This document shows positions 35,472 through 44,200 of a stretch of 64,000 bases of DNA, piece by piece (position 1 is the stretch's first letter; every line of letters starts with the position of its first letter). This stretch comes from Sporolactobacillus putidus (lineage in GTDB: Bacteria > Bacillota > Bacilli > Bacillales > Sporolactobacillaceae): contig NZ_BMOK01000005.1 of assembly GCF_014647035.1 (NCBI RefSeq), forward strand, positions 62,001-126,000, read 5' to 3'. The notes under the pieces are model-generated. The model did no database searches, was not told the origin of the DNA, and saw only the letters and a list, made by a program, of their open reading frames with translations. The translations under genes and the position numbers were made by a program.

Positions 35472-35966
35472 GTGAATCAGGAACAGAGACGGATAAACCG
35501 TGACGGTTTTACAATTAGCACGGCCAAAGACTATCTGGACATTGATCTGATTTATGACTTTCTTCATAATGAGTCTTACTGGTCGGAAGGAATGACGAAG
35601 GAGCTTGTCGCAACGGCGATTGAGCATTCAACCGTTTGCTACGGCATTTATGACGGAGATCCTGTCACGGGAAATTTTAAACAAGTCGGCTTTGCCCGCG
35701 TTGTTTCCGATCTTGTCCGATTTGCCTGGCTTGGTGATGTGTTTGTGATTCCCGAGTACAGAGGGCTCGGGCTCGGTAAATGGCTGATCAGCGTCATCAC
35801 GAGTCATCCCAAACTGAAAGGGGTCAGTTTTCAACTGGCAACAAAAGACGCGCATGGTCTCTATGCTCAATATGGATTTCGCCCACTTGAAAACGTGCAG
35901 AGAAAGATGGAGAGACCGCTTAATTGGGAAGAAATACACAAGGGTAATAGCATAAAAAATAAGTAA
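35472..35966 (+). CDS. GNAT-family N-acetyltransferase
   Basis: A 164-residue acetyltransferase. The acetyl-CoA loop appears as VIPEYRGLGLGKWL (Q/RxxGxG/A), preceded by the GFARVVSD strand and followed by the C-terminal LYAQYGFRPL motif common to GNATs that modify small molecules or free amino groups. GTG start after GGAGGG. Substrate unknown. It is followed by a terminator and is not obviously in an operon with levB, being 176 bp downstream. Confidence 0.9.
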   Translation: MNQEQRRINRDGFTISTAKDYLDIDLIYDFLHNESYWSEGMTKELVATAIEHSTVCYGIYDGDPVTGNFKQVGFARVVSDLVRFAWLGDVFVIPEYRGLGLGKWLISVITSHPKLKGVSFQLATKDAHGLYAQYGFRPLENVQRKMERPLNWEEIHKGNSIKNK

Positions 35967-36023
35967 TCTGAAAAGAATTTTCTATTCCTTCAAAAACATT
36001 TTTTGGGAAAAAATTTGATCAAA

Positions 36024-36064
36024 CAAAAAAGCTTTGCGGCTCTTATGGGGCGCAAAGCTTTTTT
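36024..36064. terminator. Bidirectional terminator between GNAT and MFS genes
   Basis: Stem AAAAAAGCTTTGCG/CGCAAAGCTTTTTT, with A/T runs on both sides. Confidence 0.9.
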
Positions 36065-36100
36065 GGTGCTTTCATCAAAATTCCCTGGCTGTTGACCTAC

Positions 36101-37654
36101 TCAGGAATTCGATGCTTTATCCACTCTTTTTTGGGATACAACCGAACGGCCGTTACCCATGAGCAAGATAAAGATAATGGTTATTGCTATCGGAACGATC
36201 GCAATGGCAAATGTCTGCGTAATTGAATCAGACATCACATGGATGACTTTATTTAAGATAAAAGGCGGGATCTCCGTTCGTTTATCGGATTGAAAGATCT
36301 GGCTGATGTTATTCAGATTTCCGAGAGCGGCCCGCGGATTTTGGCCGGTCTGCCCTGTGCCTTGCTGCATGGCGGCGAAGGCATCCTTAAGTTTGCCGGT
36401 AAAAAAATTATTCTGGATCGAGCCGAATACGGCAACGCCGATGGTCATGCCGAGTGAACGCAGAAAAGTGTTCGTTGAATTCGCCGTGCCCCGGTAGCGG
36501 GGCTCAAGATTCTGAATCGATGCCATAGGCAGAAGGGAAAAAGAAAATCCAATGCCGAATCCGGAAATGCTCATGTATAAAATGAGCAGGGCATGCGGCG
36601 TATCCGGTGTCATGTTGGCGAGCAGAACAATGCCGATCATATAGGTCAGATAGGAGAGGATCATCAGACTGCGATAGCTTGTTTTGGCCTGGAAAAATCC
36701 GGATACCGAACTGCCGAAAACGACGCCAAGCATCATCGGCATTAATACAAACCCTGCATTGGTTGCCGATCCGCCATAGACAGCCTGAACAAAAATAGGA
36801 ATAAACACCGTCAAGATGACAAACGTTGAACCATACAAAAACGCTATGATTTGGGACGCGGCAAATAAACGGCGCTTGAATAACCAGAATGGTAAAATCG
36901 GTTCTGCAGCTCTCAGTTCGGCGATGAAAAATAGGACAAAGAATACCGCGAAACTGCCAAACAAACTGAAAATTTGCCATGATTTCCAGGCGTAGGTGTG
37001 CCCGCCCAGCTCAAGGGCGAACATCAGGCTGACGACCGAGATAACGAGGGTGACCGCACCCGCCCAGTCAATGACTTGTTTATGATGATTTCGTGACTCT
37101 TTATAAAATGTTGTCATCAAAAAGAATGCGACAATACCGATCGGCACGTTGACATAAAAGACCCAGTGCCAGCTTAAATACTCGGTGATGTAGGCGCCAA
37201 GCAGAGGGCCCAGCACACTGGCCGCTCCAAATACGGCGCCGAACAGACCGGTCATTTTTCCGCGTTTTTCAGGCGGAAAAAGATCAAAGACGATCGTAAA
37301 GGCGATCGGCATCAGAGCGCCTCCGCCGATCCCCTGAAACGCTCTGAAAAGACTCAGTTCTACCATGTTTTGTGCGAGACCGCATAAGGCTGAACCGATC
37401 AGGAAAACGACAAGCCCGAATAAGAAAAAGCGTTTGCGGCCGTACATATCTGAGAGTTTGCCGAATATCGGCATGCCGGCCATGACAGTGACCATGTAAG
37501 CGGCCGTCACCCAGACAAATTTATCGAACCCGCCCAGGTCGGAAACAATGGTCCCCATCGCGGTAGCCACAATCGTATTATCCATCGCTGCCATGAGCAG
37601 GCCGAGAAGGAGTCCTGTTACAACCAGCTTGAGATGGGTTTGATTACTTTCCAT
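36101..37654 (-). CDS. MFS drug exporter, DHA2 (EmrB/QacA) family
   Basis: A 517-residue proton-driven exporter with 14 transmembrane helices. Visible family marks: LMAAMDNTIVATAM in helix 1, GKLSDMYGRKRFF after helix 2 (motif A), and GPLLGAYITEYLSWHWVFYVNVPIG (motif C and the following helix; only parts quoted are needed). Such proteins export drugs, dyes, or organic acids. GGAGC lies upstream of the ATG. Divergent from the HxlR regulator, so co-regulation is possible. Confidence 0.9.
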   Translation of the reverse strand: MESNQTHLKLVVTGLLLGLLMAAMDNTIVATAMGTIVSDLGGFDKFVWVTAAYMVTVMAGMPIFGKLSDMYGRKRFFLFGLVVFLIGSALCGLAQNMVELSLFRAFQGIGGGALMPIAFTIVFDLFPPEKRGKMTGLFGAVFGAASVLGPLLGAYITEYLSWHWVFYVNVPIGIVAFFLMTTFYKESRNHHKQVIDWAGAVTLVISVVSLMFALELGGHTYAWKSWQIFSLFGSFAVFFVLFFIAELRAAEPILPFWLFKRRLFAASQIIAFLYGSTFVILTVFIPIFVQAVYGGSATNAGFVLMPMMLGVVFGSSVSGFFQAKTSYRSLMILSYLTYMIGIVLLANMTPDTPHALLILYMSISGFGIGFSFSLLPMASIQNLEPRYRGTANSTNTFLRSLGMTIGVAVFGSIQNNFFTGKLKDAFAAMQQGTGQTGQNPRAALGNLNNISQIFQSDKRTEIPPFILNKVIHVMSDSITQTFAIAIVPIAITIIFILLMGNGRSVVSQKRVDKASNS

Positions 37655-37873
37655 GCGCTTGCTCCTTTTATTTTATTATTTGCACAGTCTCACCTGTTGT
37701 ACTGAAAAACTTATCATAACATGATTTACTAAAAAAGATAAAGAAAACTTGGCAAAACCAAAAGCAGGCTTTTTGGAGCGGGAACGAATATCTTGTTTTT
37801 CGAAAGTTATTTTAGATTTGTAAGTAGGTAGACTGCGTCCACGTATAGTACAATATAAGCAGGGGTGATGATC

Positions 37874-38224
37874 ATGAAAAGAGACTTATCGATCTGTCCT
37901 AAGTTTGAGAAAGCTTTTCAAGTGCTGGGGAAAAAGTGGAATGGGATGATTATAGAAGTTTTATTGAGCGGAGAGAGCCATTTCAGTGCGATTGCTGCTG
38001 CGATACCTGAACTGAGCGACCGGATGCTGGCCGCACGGCTGCGCGAACTGGAAGAATTTGGGGTTGTTGAGCGCCATGTCGACACGGGATATCCGGTACA
38101 GGTCACTTATCGGCTGACGGAAAAAGGAAAAGACATTGAGCCGATATTGGCCGAGGTACATCGCTGGGCGGAAAATTGGTTTGCCGAGAAACCTCGCAGC
38201 AAGGATAAGACAGAGACAAGATAG
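37874..38224 (+). CDS. HxlR-family transcriptional regulator
   Basis: A 116-residue winged-helix regulator of the HxlR/DUF24 type (LGKKWNGMIIEVLLSG, ELSDRMLAARLRELEEFGVV). A single Cys near the N-terminus (SICPKFEKAF) matches the redox-sensing Cys of YodB/CatR-type members that respond to quinones and diamide. The ATG at 37874 lies eight bases after AGGGG; earlier GTG/ATG codons abut it. It is followed by a nitroreductase gene 73 bp downstream and divergent from an exporter, both plausible targets. Confidence 0.88.
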   Translation: MKRDLSICPKFEKAFQVLGKKWNGMIIEVLLSGESHFSAIAAAIPELSDRMLAARLRELEEFGVVERHVDTGYPVQVTYRLTEKGKDIEPILAEVHRWAENWFAEKPRSKDKTETR

Positions 38225-38253
38225 TTTACTTTTTTGTACACCGAAACTATACT
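38221..38253 (+). promoter_or_regulatory. Nitroreductase promoter with inverted repeat
   Basis: TTTACT (38225-38230), 17 bp spacer, TATACT (38248-38253). The repeat ATAGTTT (38221-38227) and AAACTAT (38244-38250) overlaps both boxes, fitting control by the HxlR regulator just upstream. Confidence 0.7.
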
Positions 38254-38297
38254 TATGTTAGTTAAGGAAAAAACATTAGCTGAGGAGTGTTTCACTC

Positions 38298-38906
38298 ATG
38301 TCAAATGCATTTTTGGATTCAATCAAGAAGCGTCGTTCGATCTATGCCCTTGATAAAAATGTCAGCGTCACTAAAGAGGAGATTGTCGGTACAATTGAGG
38401 AGGCCGTGAAATATGCGCCGTCCGCCTTCAATTCTCAGTCGGCGCGCGCTGTTATTCTATTCGGCGAAGAAAATGAGAAACTGTGGGGTATTGGCGGTAT
38501 CGTCGAACAGGCACTCCGCAAAGTTGTTCCTGATGACAAATTTGCGCCGACCGCTGAAAAGCTGGCCTCATTCAATGCAGGATTCGGCACGATTCTTTTT
38601 TTCGAGGATACGGGTATTGTTAAAGGTTTGCAAGAACAATTTCCCCTGTATGCCGACAATTTTCCAGTATGGTCGGAACATAGTACGGGAATTACACAGT
38701 TTGCTGTCTGGACCGCACTGGCCAACATCGGCATCGGTGCCTCCCTGCAGCATTACAATCCGCTGATTGACGAAGGGGTGCGCAGCGGATTTGATATCCC
38801 GGAAAGCTGGAAATTGAGAGCTCAGCAGCCGTTCGGCAACATCGTCGCTCCTGCGGGTGAAAAAGAATTTGCTCCGATCGAATCGCGGGTTAAAGTACGG
38901 GGCTGA
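38298..38906 (+). CDS. Nitroreductase-family flavoprotein
   Basis: A 202-residue FMN-dependent oxidoreductase. The N-terminal KKRRSIYALDKN and APSAFNSQSARAVIL segments are the FMN-binding marks of the family, followed by NIGIGASLQHYNP near residue 145. It would reduce nitro compounds or quinones with NAD(P)H. The preceding HxlR-type regulator has the YodB-like Cys; in B. subtilis YodB controls the nitroreductase YodC, so this looks like an equivalent pair. GAGGAG lies nine bases before the ATG. Confidence 0.9.
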   Translation: MSNAFLDSIKKRRSIYALDKNVSVTKEEIVGTIEEAVKYAPSAFNSQSARAVILFGEENEKLWGIGGIVEQALRKVVPDDKFAPTAEKLASFNAGFGTILFFEDTGIVKGLQEQFPLYADNFPVWSEHSTGITQFAVWTALANIGIGASLQHYNPLIDEGVRSGFDIPESWKLRAQQPFGNIVAPAGEKEFAPIESRVKVRG

Positions 38907-38975
38907 CAGGAATAGCCGGCTGAAAACAGCCGGAGCAGCCAAAGCTCATTGAAACACAATCGTTTCTAATCAAAA

Positions 38976-39010
38976 GGGGCGGCAAACCGATAAAGTTTGC
39001 CGCCCCTTTT
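38976..39010. terminator. Bidirectional terminator
   Basis: Stem GGGGCGGCAAAC/GTTTGCCGCCCC followed by TTTTATG and preceded by AAAA. It separates the nitroreductase and the nad operon. Confidence 0.9.
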
Positions 39011-39065
39011 ATGTTTATTTTGCTGAGTCAGCGAATGCCAAAGGCGCATTTTCATCTTATGTTTT

Positions 39066-40166
39066 CTATGATTGTTCAAGCATGCGCTTAAGGGCCAGAA
39101 CGGCGCCATTTGCAACGGTTTTCGGAACTTTAATTATGTTTTCCGGCTCGCCGTCCGCAATCCGGGTCAGCGACCAGACGAAATGCGGCAGGTCGATCCG
39201 GTTCATTGTCAGGCAGGAGCACATCACAGGATTCAGCAGACGGATGTCGAGATCCGGGCGGTCGTGTTTCAGGCGATTGACCAGATTCATTTCTGTGCCG
39301 ATCGCCCAATGGGATCCTTCAGGTGCCTGATTGATCATCTCGATGATGTATTTTGTCGAACCGACATAATCGGCCTGCCGAACCACCTCATAGTCGCATT
39401 CCGGATGGACAAGGACGCGTACTTCCGGATCGGCCTTCCGGCAGGCGGCTACGTTCTTTGCCGTAAATTTCTCATGGACGGTACAGAATCCCTTCCACAA
39501 AATCACTCGTGTCCGGTTCGTTGCTTCGCCTTCGAAGCGATCCTGGACGGGATTCCAGACGACCATTTCTTCAAGGGGTACTCCCAACTTGACACCCGTG
39601 TTGCGGCCGAGATGTTGGTCAGGGAGGAACAGGATTCTTTCTTTTTGTGAAAAAGCCCATTGCATCATCTTATCGGCGTTTGAAGAGGTTACCGTCGCGC
39701 CGCCGTGCCGGCCGCAGAATGCTTTGATCTCAGCCGTTGAATTGATGTAAGTCATCGGAATGATCGTATCCCCGAATGTATCCTGTAACTTTTTCCAGGC
39801 GCGCTCAAGCTGGTAGATGTTGGCCATATCAGCCATCGCGCAGCCCGCACGCTGATCCGGTAAAATCACTTTCTGGCGGTCGTCTGTTAAAATATCGGCT
39901 GTTTCCGCCATGAAATGGACACCGCAAAACACAATATATTCCGCTTCCTTCTTTTGCGCCGACAGTTGGGCAAGCCGGAGGGAGTCCCCGCGGTCGTCGG
40001 CAAACCGGATCACTTCATCCCGCTGGTAATGGTGGCCGGGAATGTATACCTGGGCTCCAAGCTCTCTTCTGAGCCGCCAGCCTTCGTTCGTTAATTCTTC
40101 ATCTGATTTTTTTAGGTAGGCGTCGGGAATCTGCGGCTCTTTCAAAAAATCTTCCATTATATTCAT
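39066..40166 (-). CDS. nadA: Quinolinate synthase A
   Basis: Condenses iminoaspartate (from NadB) with dihydroxyacetone phosphate to quinolinate, in NAD synthesis. 366 residues, the long Bacillus type. The three [4Fe-4S] Cys candidates are in GCAMADMANI (about 110), KGFCTVHEKF (about 230) and VMCSCLTMNRIDL (about 320). The conserved YIPGHHYQRDEVI is near the N-terminus. AGGAG lies about ten bases before the ATG. Last gene of nadB-nadC-nadA; gap of 28 bases to nadC. Confidence 0.95.
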   Translation of the reverse strand: MNIMEDFLKEPQIPDAYLKKSDEELTNEGWRLRRELGAQVYIPGHHYQRDEVIRFADDRGDSLRLAQLSAQKKEAEYIVFCGVHFMAETADILTDDRQKVILPDQRAGCAMADMANIYQLERAWKKLQDTFGDTIIPMTYINSTAEIKAFCGRHGGATVTSSNADKMMQWAFSQKERILFLPDQHLGRNTGVKLGVPLEEMVVWNPVQDRFEGEATNRTRVILWKGFCTVHEKFTAKNVAACRKADPEVRVLVHPECDYEVVRQADYVGSTKYIIEMINQAPEGSHWAIGTEMNLVNRLKHDRPDLDIRLLNPVMCSCLTMNRIDLPHFVWSLTRIADGEPENIIKVPKTVANGAVLALKRMLEQS

Positions 40167-40194
40167 GGTTCACCTGCTCCTTTCGCTTTTTCGC

Positions 40195-41043
40195 TTAAAC
40201 TGATTTTACAGCCGTTTTCAGATTAAAACTGATATCGAGTGCCCTGACCGAATGGGTCAGGCAGCCGAGTGAAATATAATCCACACCGCAATCTGCATAG
40301 GACTCCAGATTGGTTAAGTCGATGCCTCCCGATGCCTCCGTCACAATTCCGTCCGGCACTTCCGGGATCAACTTCCGGATTTCTTCAGGAGTACAGTTGT
40401 CAAACATAATAATATCCGCTTTTGCCTGAACTGCTTCCCGTACTTCGTCAATCGTGGTTGTCTCCACTTCGATTTTTACGGTGTGGCCGACCCGGGCGCG
40501 GACCTTTTGCACCGCTTTGCCGATCGAACCGGCGTAAGCGATGTGATTGTCTTTGATCATCACGGCATCATAGAGGCCGAAACGGTGGTTGAATCCGCCG
40601 CCGATCGTTACGGCATATTTCTCAAACATACGCAGGCCCGGCGTTGTCTTTCGTGTGTCACAGACACGGGCATGTTGCCCTTTTACAATTTCCGCAGCTT
40701 TACCGGTCATCGTCGCAATGCCGCTCATACGCTGGAGCAGATTGAGCAGAACCCTTTCTGCGCCAAGCAGTGAGCGGACCGGACCGGAGACGGTCATAAT
40801 CCTCTCGCCTGCCCCGACCCGATCACCCTCATGAACATGGGGATGAACCGTAACGGCCGGATCAAACCATTTGTAACCGGCTGTAACAACCGGCAGCCCG
40901 CAAACGATTCCGGGTGCTTTTGCCGTATAGGTGCCGGATGTCGATTCTTCAGCAGCGAAAATGGTTTCACTCGTCAGATCGCTATCGCCGATATCTTCAT
41001 TAAAAAAAGATTCAAGTGCTTGTCGCATCTTAACATTGTTCAC
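40195..41043 (-). CDS. nadC: Nicotinate-nucleotide pyrophosphorylase (quinolinate phosphoribosyltransferase)
   Basis: Converts quinolinate and PRPP to nicotinate mononucleotide. 282 residues, full length. Family marks: ESFFNEDIGDSDLTS, the RKTTPGLRMFEKYAV loop with catalytic Lys/Arg, the IKDNHIAYAGS strand, and IMFDNCTPEE. The GTG start at 41043 overlaps the nadB stop by 14 bases, so translation is coupled; GAGGTG lies inside the nadB end. Confidence 0.95.
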   Translation of the reverse strand: MNNVKMRQALESFFNEDIGDSDLTSETIFAAEESTSGTYTAKAPGIVCGLPVVTAGYKWFDPAVTVHPHVHEGDRVGAGERIMTVSGPVRSLLGAERVLLNLLQRMSGIATMTGKAAEIVKGQHARVCDTRKTTPGLRMFEKYAVTIGGGFNHRFGLYDAVMIKDNHIAYAGSIGKAVQKVRARVGHTVKIEVETTTIDEVREAVQAKADIIMFDNCTPEEIRKLIPEVPDGIVTEASGGIDLTNLESYADCGVDYISLGCLTHSVRALDISFNLKTAVKSV

Positions 41044-42571
41044 ACTTCGTCACCTCGCGAATGATGCTTTTTTTACGCCAATGCTCAACTTCCTCAGGAA
41101 AATCGGTCCGGGTATGGCCGCCCCGGCTTTCCGTCCTTTCCAAAGCCGAAGAAGCGATCAGCCAGGCTGTGGTCAGCATATTCAGCCGTTCCGCTTCCTC
41201 TTTTGTTACATTCTGGGGGCAAGTCCTATCAAAATCAATCCCCCATGATTCACACCATTTGACGGCGCGGGTGAGCGATTCTCCGGTTCGCCAGATCCCG
41301 ACATTTTGAAACATCATCTGCTGAATTTCCTGCTTGGAAGGCAGGGAAAGGACGGCCTGACTGAGGACAGGCAGTGTAACGGAAGCCGGGTTCCCGTTTT
41401 CTTCGAGAATGCTTTCTGCCATCGTCGCCGCATAGGTAACCGCTTCTAACAGTGAATGGCTGGCAATCCTGTTTGCGCCGTGCACACCGGTACACGCCGC
41501 TTCCCCAATCGCATAAAGGCCGGGCAGTGTTGTACGTCCATCATGTCCGGTCGCAATTCCGCCCATCATGAAGTGGGCACCGGGTGATACCGGAATCCGT
41601 CCTTCCGCCGGATCAATTCCCGCCTCTTGACAAAGACCGGCAATCGTTGGAAAATGCTCGGAAAAATGATCAATCATAGAGATGTCCAGGTAGACTTGCC
41701 TGGCGAGTCCCGTTTGCTGCGCCTGAAATAAAGTTCTGGCCACCACATCGCGCGGTGCCAGATCCTCGAGAGGATGCACGCCGGCGAGGAGCCTGCGCCC
41801 GTCCTGATTGATCAGTTTGGCCCCTTCGCCGCGCACAGCTTCCGAAACGAGCCCGTAAACCTTTCCGTCCTTAATCAGGAGCGTCGGATGAAATTGAACA
41901 AACTCCATATCGCTCAGCGCGGCGCCGGCACGGTAGGCAATCGCCAGACCGTCCCCCGTTATGGCAGGATTGGCCGATGTCGGCGCATAAACATGGCCGC
42001 AGCCTCCCGTCGCGATCACCGTATCCTGAGCTTCATACACAACTTTTTCACCGTTTTTATTTTTCGCCCAAACGCCCGTGCAGCGGCTGTTTTTCACAAT
42101 TAAGTCAAACGCCTGTGTGTGTTCGTGCACCGGTACGCGTTCGTCCAGGCAGGATCTGACGAATTTTGTGAGCTCGCGTCCTGTGGCGTCGCCCGCTGCG
42201 TGCAAGACTCTCGCAGCGGAATGGCCGCCTTCTCTGGCAAGAGAGATGCTTCCGTCTTCATTGCGGTCAAATGCCATGCCCATCTGAATAAGCGTTTCAA
42301 CGGTTTGCTTACTTCTTTGGACCATATAAGACGTTTCCTGTACGTTGTTATGATACCGTCCTGCCCGAATCGCATCGTCAAGCTGGACCCGCCAATCGTC
42401 GTTATCATCGTAAGCTGCCGCGATTCCGCCTTGTGCGAGAAAAGAATTGCTTGCCTGCCATTCGTTTTTGGTGAGCAGGATCACTTTTTTCTTATCTGAA
42501 AGTTTGACAGCGGCGTAGAGCGCGGCAAGTCCGCTGCCGATGATCATGACATCCGCTTTGAATATCTTCAT
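41030..42571 (-). CDS. nadB: L-aspartate oxidase
   Basis: Flavoenzyme that oxidises L-aspartate to iminoaspartate, first step of de novo NAD synthesis. 513 residues. FAD-binding GSGLAALYAA at the N-terminus, SNSFLAQGGIAA, the REGGHSAARVLHA active-site segment, and the C-terminal flavin site with GANRIASHSLLEA. First gene of the nadBCA operon. The promoter region shared with nifS carries an inverted repeat (42592-42609). Confidence 0.95.
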   Translation of the reverse strand: MKIFKADVMIIGSGLAALYAAVKLSDKKKVILLTKNEWQASNSFLAQGGIAAAYDDNDDWRVQLDDAIRAGRYHNNVQETSYMVQRSKQTVETLIQMGMAFDRNEDGSISLAREGGHSAARVLHAAGDATGRELTKFVRSCLDERVPVHEHTQAFDLIVKNSRCTGVWAKNKNGEKVVYEAQDTVIATGGCGHVYAPTSANPAITGDGLAIAYRAGAALSDMEFVQFHPTLLIKDGKVYGLVSEAVRGEGAKLINQDGRRLLAGVHPLEDLAPRDVVARTLFQAQQTGLARQVYLDISMIDHFSEHFPTIAGLCQEAGIDPAEGRIPVSPGAHFMMGGIATGHDGRTTLPGLYAIGEAACTGVHGANRIASHSLLEAVTYAATMAESILEENGNPASVTLPVLSQAVLSLPSKQEIQQMMFQNVGIWRTGESLTRAVKWCESWGIDFDRTCPQNVTKEEAERLNMLTTAWLIASSALERTESRGGHTRTDFPEEVEHWRKKSIIREVTKCEQC

Positions 42572-42591
42572 TTATATACACCCTTATTTAC

Positions 42592-42609
42592 ATATGTCTT
42601 GACACATAT
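42592..42609. promoter_or_regulatory. Inverted repeat, probable niacin-repressor (NiaR/YrxA) operator
   Basis: ATATGT-N6-ACATAT, overlapping a TTGACA -35 candidate (42600-42605) for nifS and lying upstream of nadB. In Bacillus the divergent nadBCA and nifS units are repressed by NiaR (YrxA) from this region; the niaR gene is not in the window. Assignment rests on position and shape. Confidence 0.6.
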
Positions 42610-42692
42610 CTTGTCATATTATTAGACTAATAGCAAGTGGCAGACTTGAACTTTTTATGGAAATACAAATAGTGAAATTCGGAGGAACGGAT

Positions 42693-43838
42693 ATGATCTA
42701 TCTGGATTACGCAGCAACAACACCGCTTTCCGCAAATGCCCTGGCGGCTTACGGAGATGTTGCCCGAAACTGTTTTGCCAATACCATGAGTTTGCACGAC
42801 TGCGGTGCTCGGGCGTCGCGCCTTCTTGATTATTGCCGGGGGAAAGTGGCCGGCCTGCTTCATGCCGATGTCAACGGCATCTTTTTTACTTCCGGAGGAT
42901 CGGAAAGCAACGATCTGGCGATAGAAGGCCTGGCCCGCGCCCATGCCGGACGGGGAAAACATCTGATCATGGTGGAAGGGGAACATTCTTCCATCGTTTC
43001 CGTACATGAAAAACTAAAGGGCGACGGATTCTCAGTCACAGTGCTCAGCAGAAATGACAGCGGTGAGGTCGAACTTGAAACGATCGAAAGAGCGGTCCGA
43101 AAAGATACCATTCTTGTCAGTGTCGACCACGTGAATAATGAAGTCGGTTCCATTCAGGATATTGAATCAATCGGCGCATTTCTTAAAAGAAAAAATATTC
43201 TTTTCCATTGCGATGCGGTGCAGTCTTATGGAAAACTGCCAATTGATGTCGAAGCGATGCACATTACAAGCCTGGCGGTTTCTGCTCACAAAATCTATGG
43301 ACCGAAAGGCGTCGGCGTCTGTTATATTGATCCGAAAGTCGCCTATCATCCGCTTCTTCCGGATGTTTCACATGAGAAGGGTGTACGCCAGGGAACGGTA
43401 AATCTTCCCGGTATTGCCGCATTTGTCACTGCCTCCGATGATTGTTATCAAAACGCGGATAAGTCGCTTAAACGCATTCATGAAATGAGAAAACTTTTTA
43501 TCGACGGTCTGAGAGGAAGGGGCATTCCGTTTGTCGTAGAAGGATCAAATGGCCGGCAGCTGCCGCATATTCTGGCGCTCCGGGTGAAGGGCGTCGAAGG
43601 CCAGCAGCTGATGCTCGCCGCAAACCGGCTTGGGCTTGCCATTGCCACCGGCAGCGCCTGCCATTCCAGTTTCTACCGGCCTTCACCCACTCTTCTTGCC
43701 ATGGGGCGATCCGAAGATGAAGCCAGAGAACTGGTCCGGCTGTCTTTCGGAGAGACAACAGCGCAGGAAGAGACCGGTGAAGCCGCCCGGTTGTTTGTGG
43801 CTGCCGTTACCGAGGTCAGGGCGTCGATGCTGCAGTAA
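42693..43838 (+). CDS. nifS: Cysteine desulfurase NifS-type (for NadA cluster)
   Basis: PLP enzyme that takes sulfur from cysteine. 381 residues. PLP Lys is in SAHKIYGPKG and the persulfide Cys in GSACHSS. The N-terminal MIYLDYAATTPLS is the usual start, with GGAGG seven bases upstream, so the frame extension to 42657 is rejected. Divergent from nadBCA, as in B. subtilis, where this desulfurase matures the NadA iron-sulfur cluster. Confidence 0.92.
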   Translation: MIYLDYAATTPLSANALAAYGDVARNCFANTMSLHDCGARASRLLDYCRGKVAGLLHADVNGIFFTSGGSESNDLAIEGLARAHAGRGKHLIMVEGEHSSIVSVHEKLKGDGFSVTVLSRNDSGEVELETIERAVRKDTILVSVDHVNNEVGSIQDIESIGAFLKRKNILFHCDAVQSYGKLPIDVEAMHITSLAVSAHKIYGPKGVGVCYIDPKVAYHPLLPDVSHEKGVRQGTVNLPGIAAFVTASDDCYQNADKSLKRIHEMRKLFIDGLRGRGIPFVVEGSNGRQLPHILALRVKGVEGQQLMLAANRLGLAIATGSACHSSFYRPSPTLLAMGRSEDEARELVRLSFGETTAQEETGEAARLFVAAVTEVRASMLQ

Positions 43839-44033
43839 TGGCAGCCGATGTTTGGTGAAATCGATCGAATAGTGATGCCGGGGTACGGATTCCGTTGAGG
43901 TGATTGCAGTTCTAGACGGATATACCTTTATACCTTCGGAAATTTGGAAAATTCTTCAGATGGAATTATGGACCATATTCAGTAGGATTTATTCTAACCT
44001 TTGCTGATGAGCATGTCATTTTAGTGTGGAAAC

Positions 44034-44065
44034 AAGGCTTTATGCGATTAATGAAGCCTTTTTTT
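44034..44065 (+). terminator. Terminator downstream of nifS
   Basis: Stem AAGGCTT/AAGCCTT followed by a seven-T run. About 200 bp of AT-rich sequence without genes lies between nifS and this hairpin. Confidence 0.75.
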
Positions 44066-44111
44066 ATCAAATTTTCCAATTAAAAAAATAATGTAAACTT
44101 TTTTGACATTG

Positions 44112-44141
44112 TTGCCATAATCCAAAAAATGAGGGTATAAT
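44112..44141 (+). promoter_or_regulatory. Promoter of the amino-acid ABC operon
   Basis: TTGCCA (44112-44117), 18 bp spacer, TATAAT (44136-44141). A TTGACA at 44103 is 27 bp from the -10 and therefore misplaced. Confidence 0.6.
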
Positions 44142-44200
44142 TATTCTTAATTTAAAACCCAAAAAATACTTTTTCAGACAAAACAGGGGGCAATTTTCAG

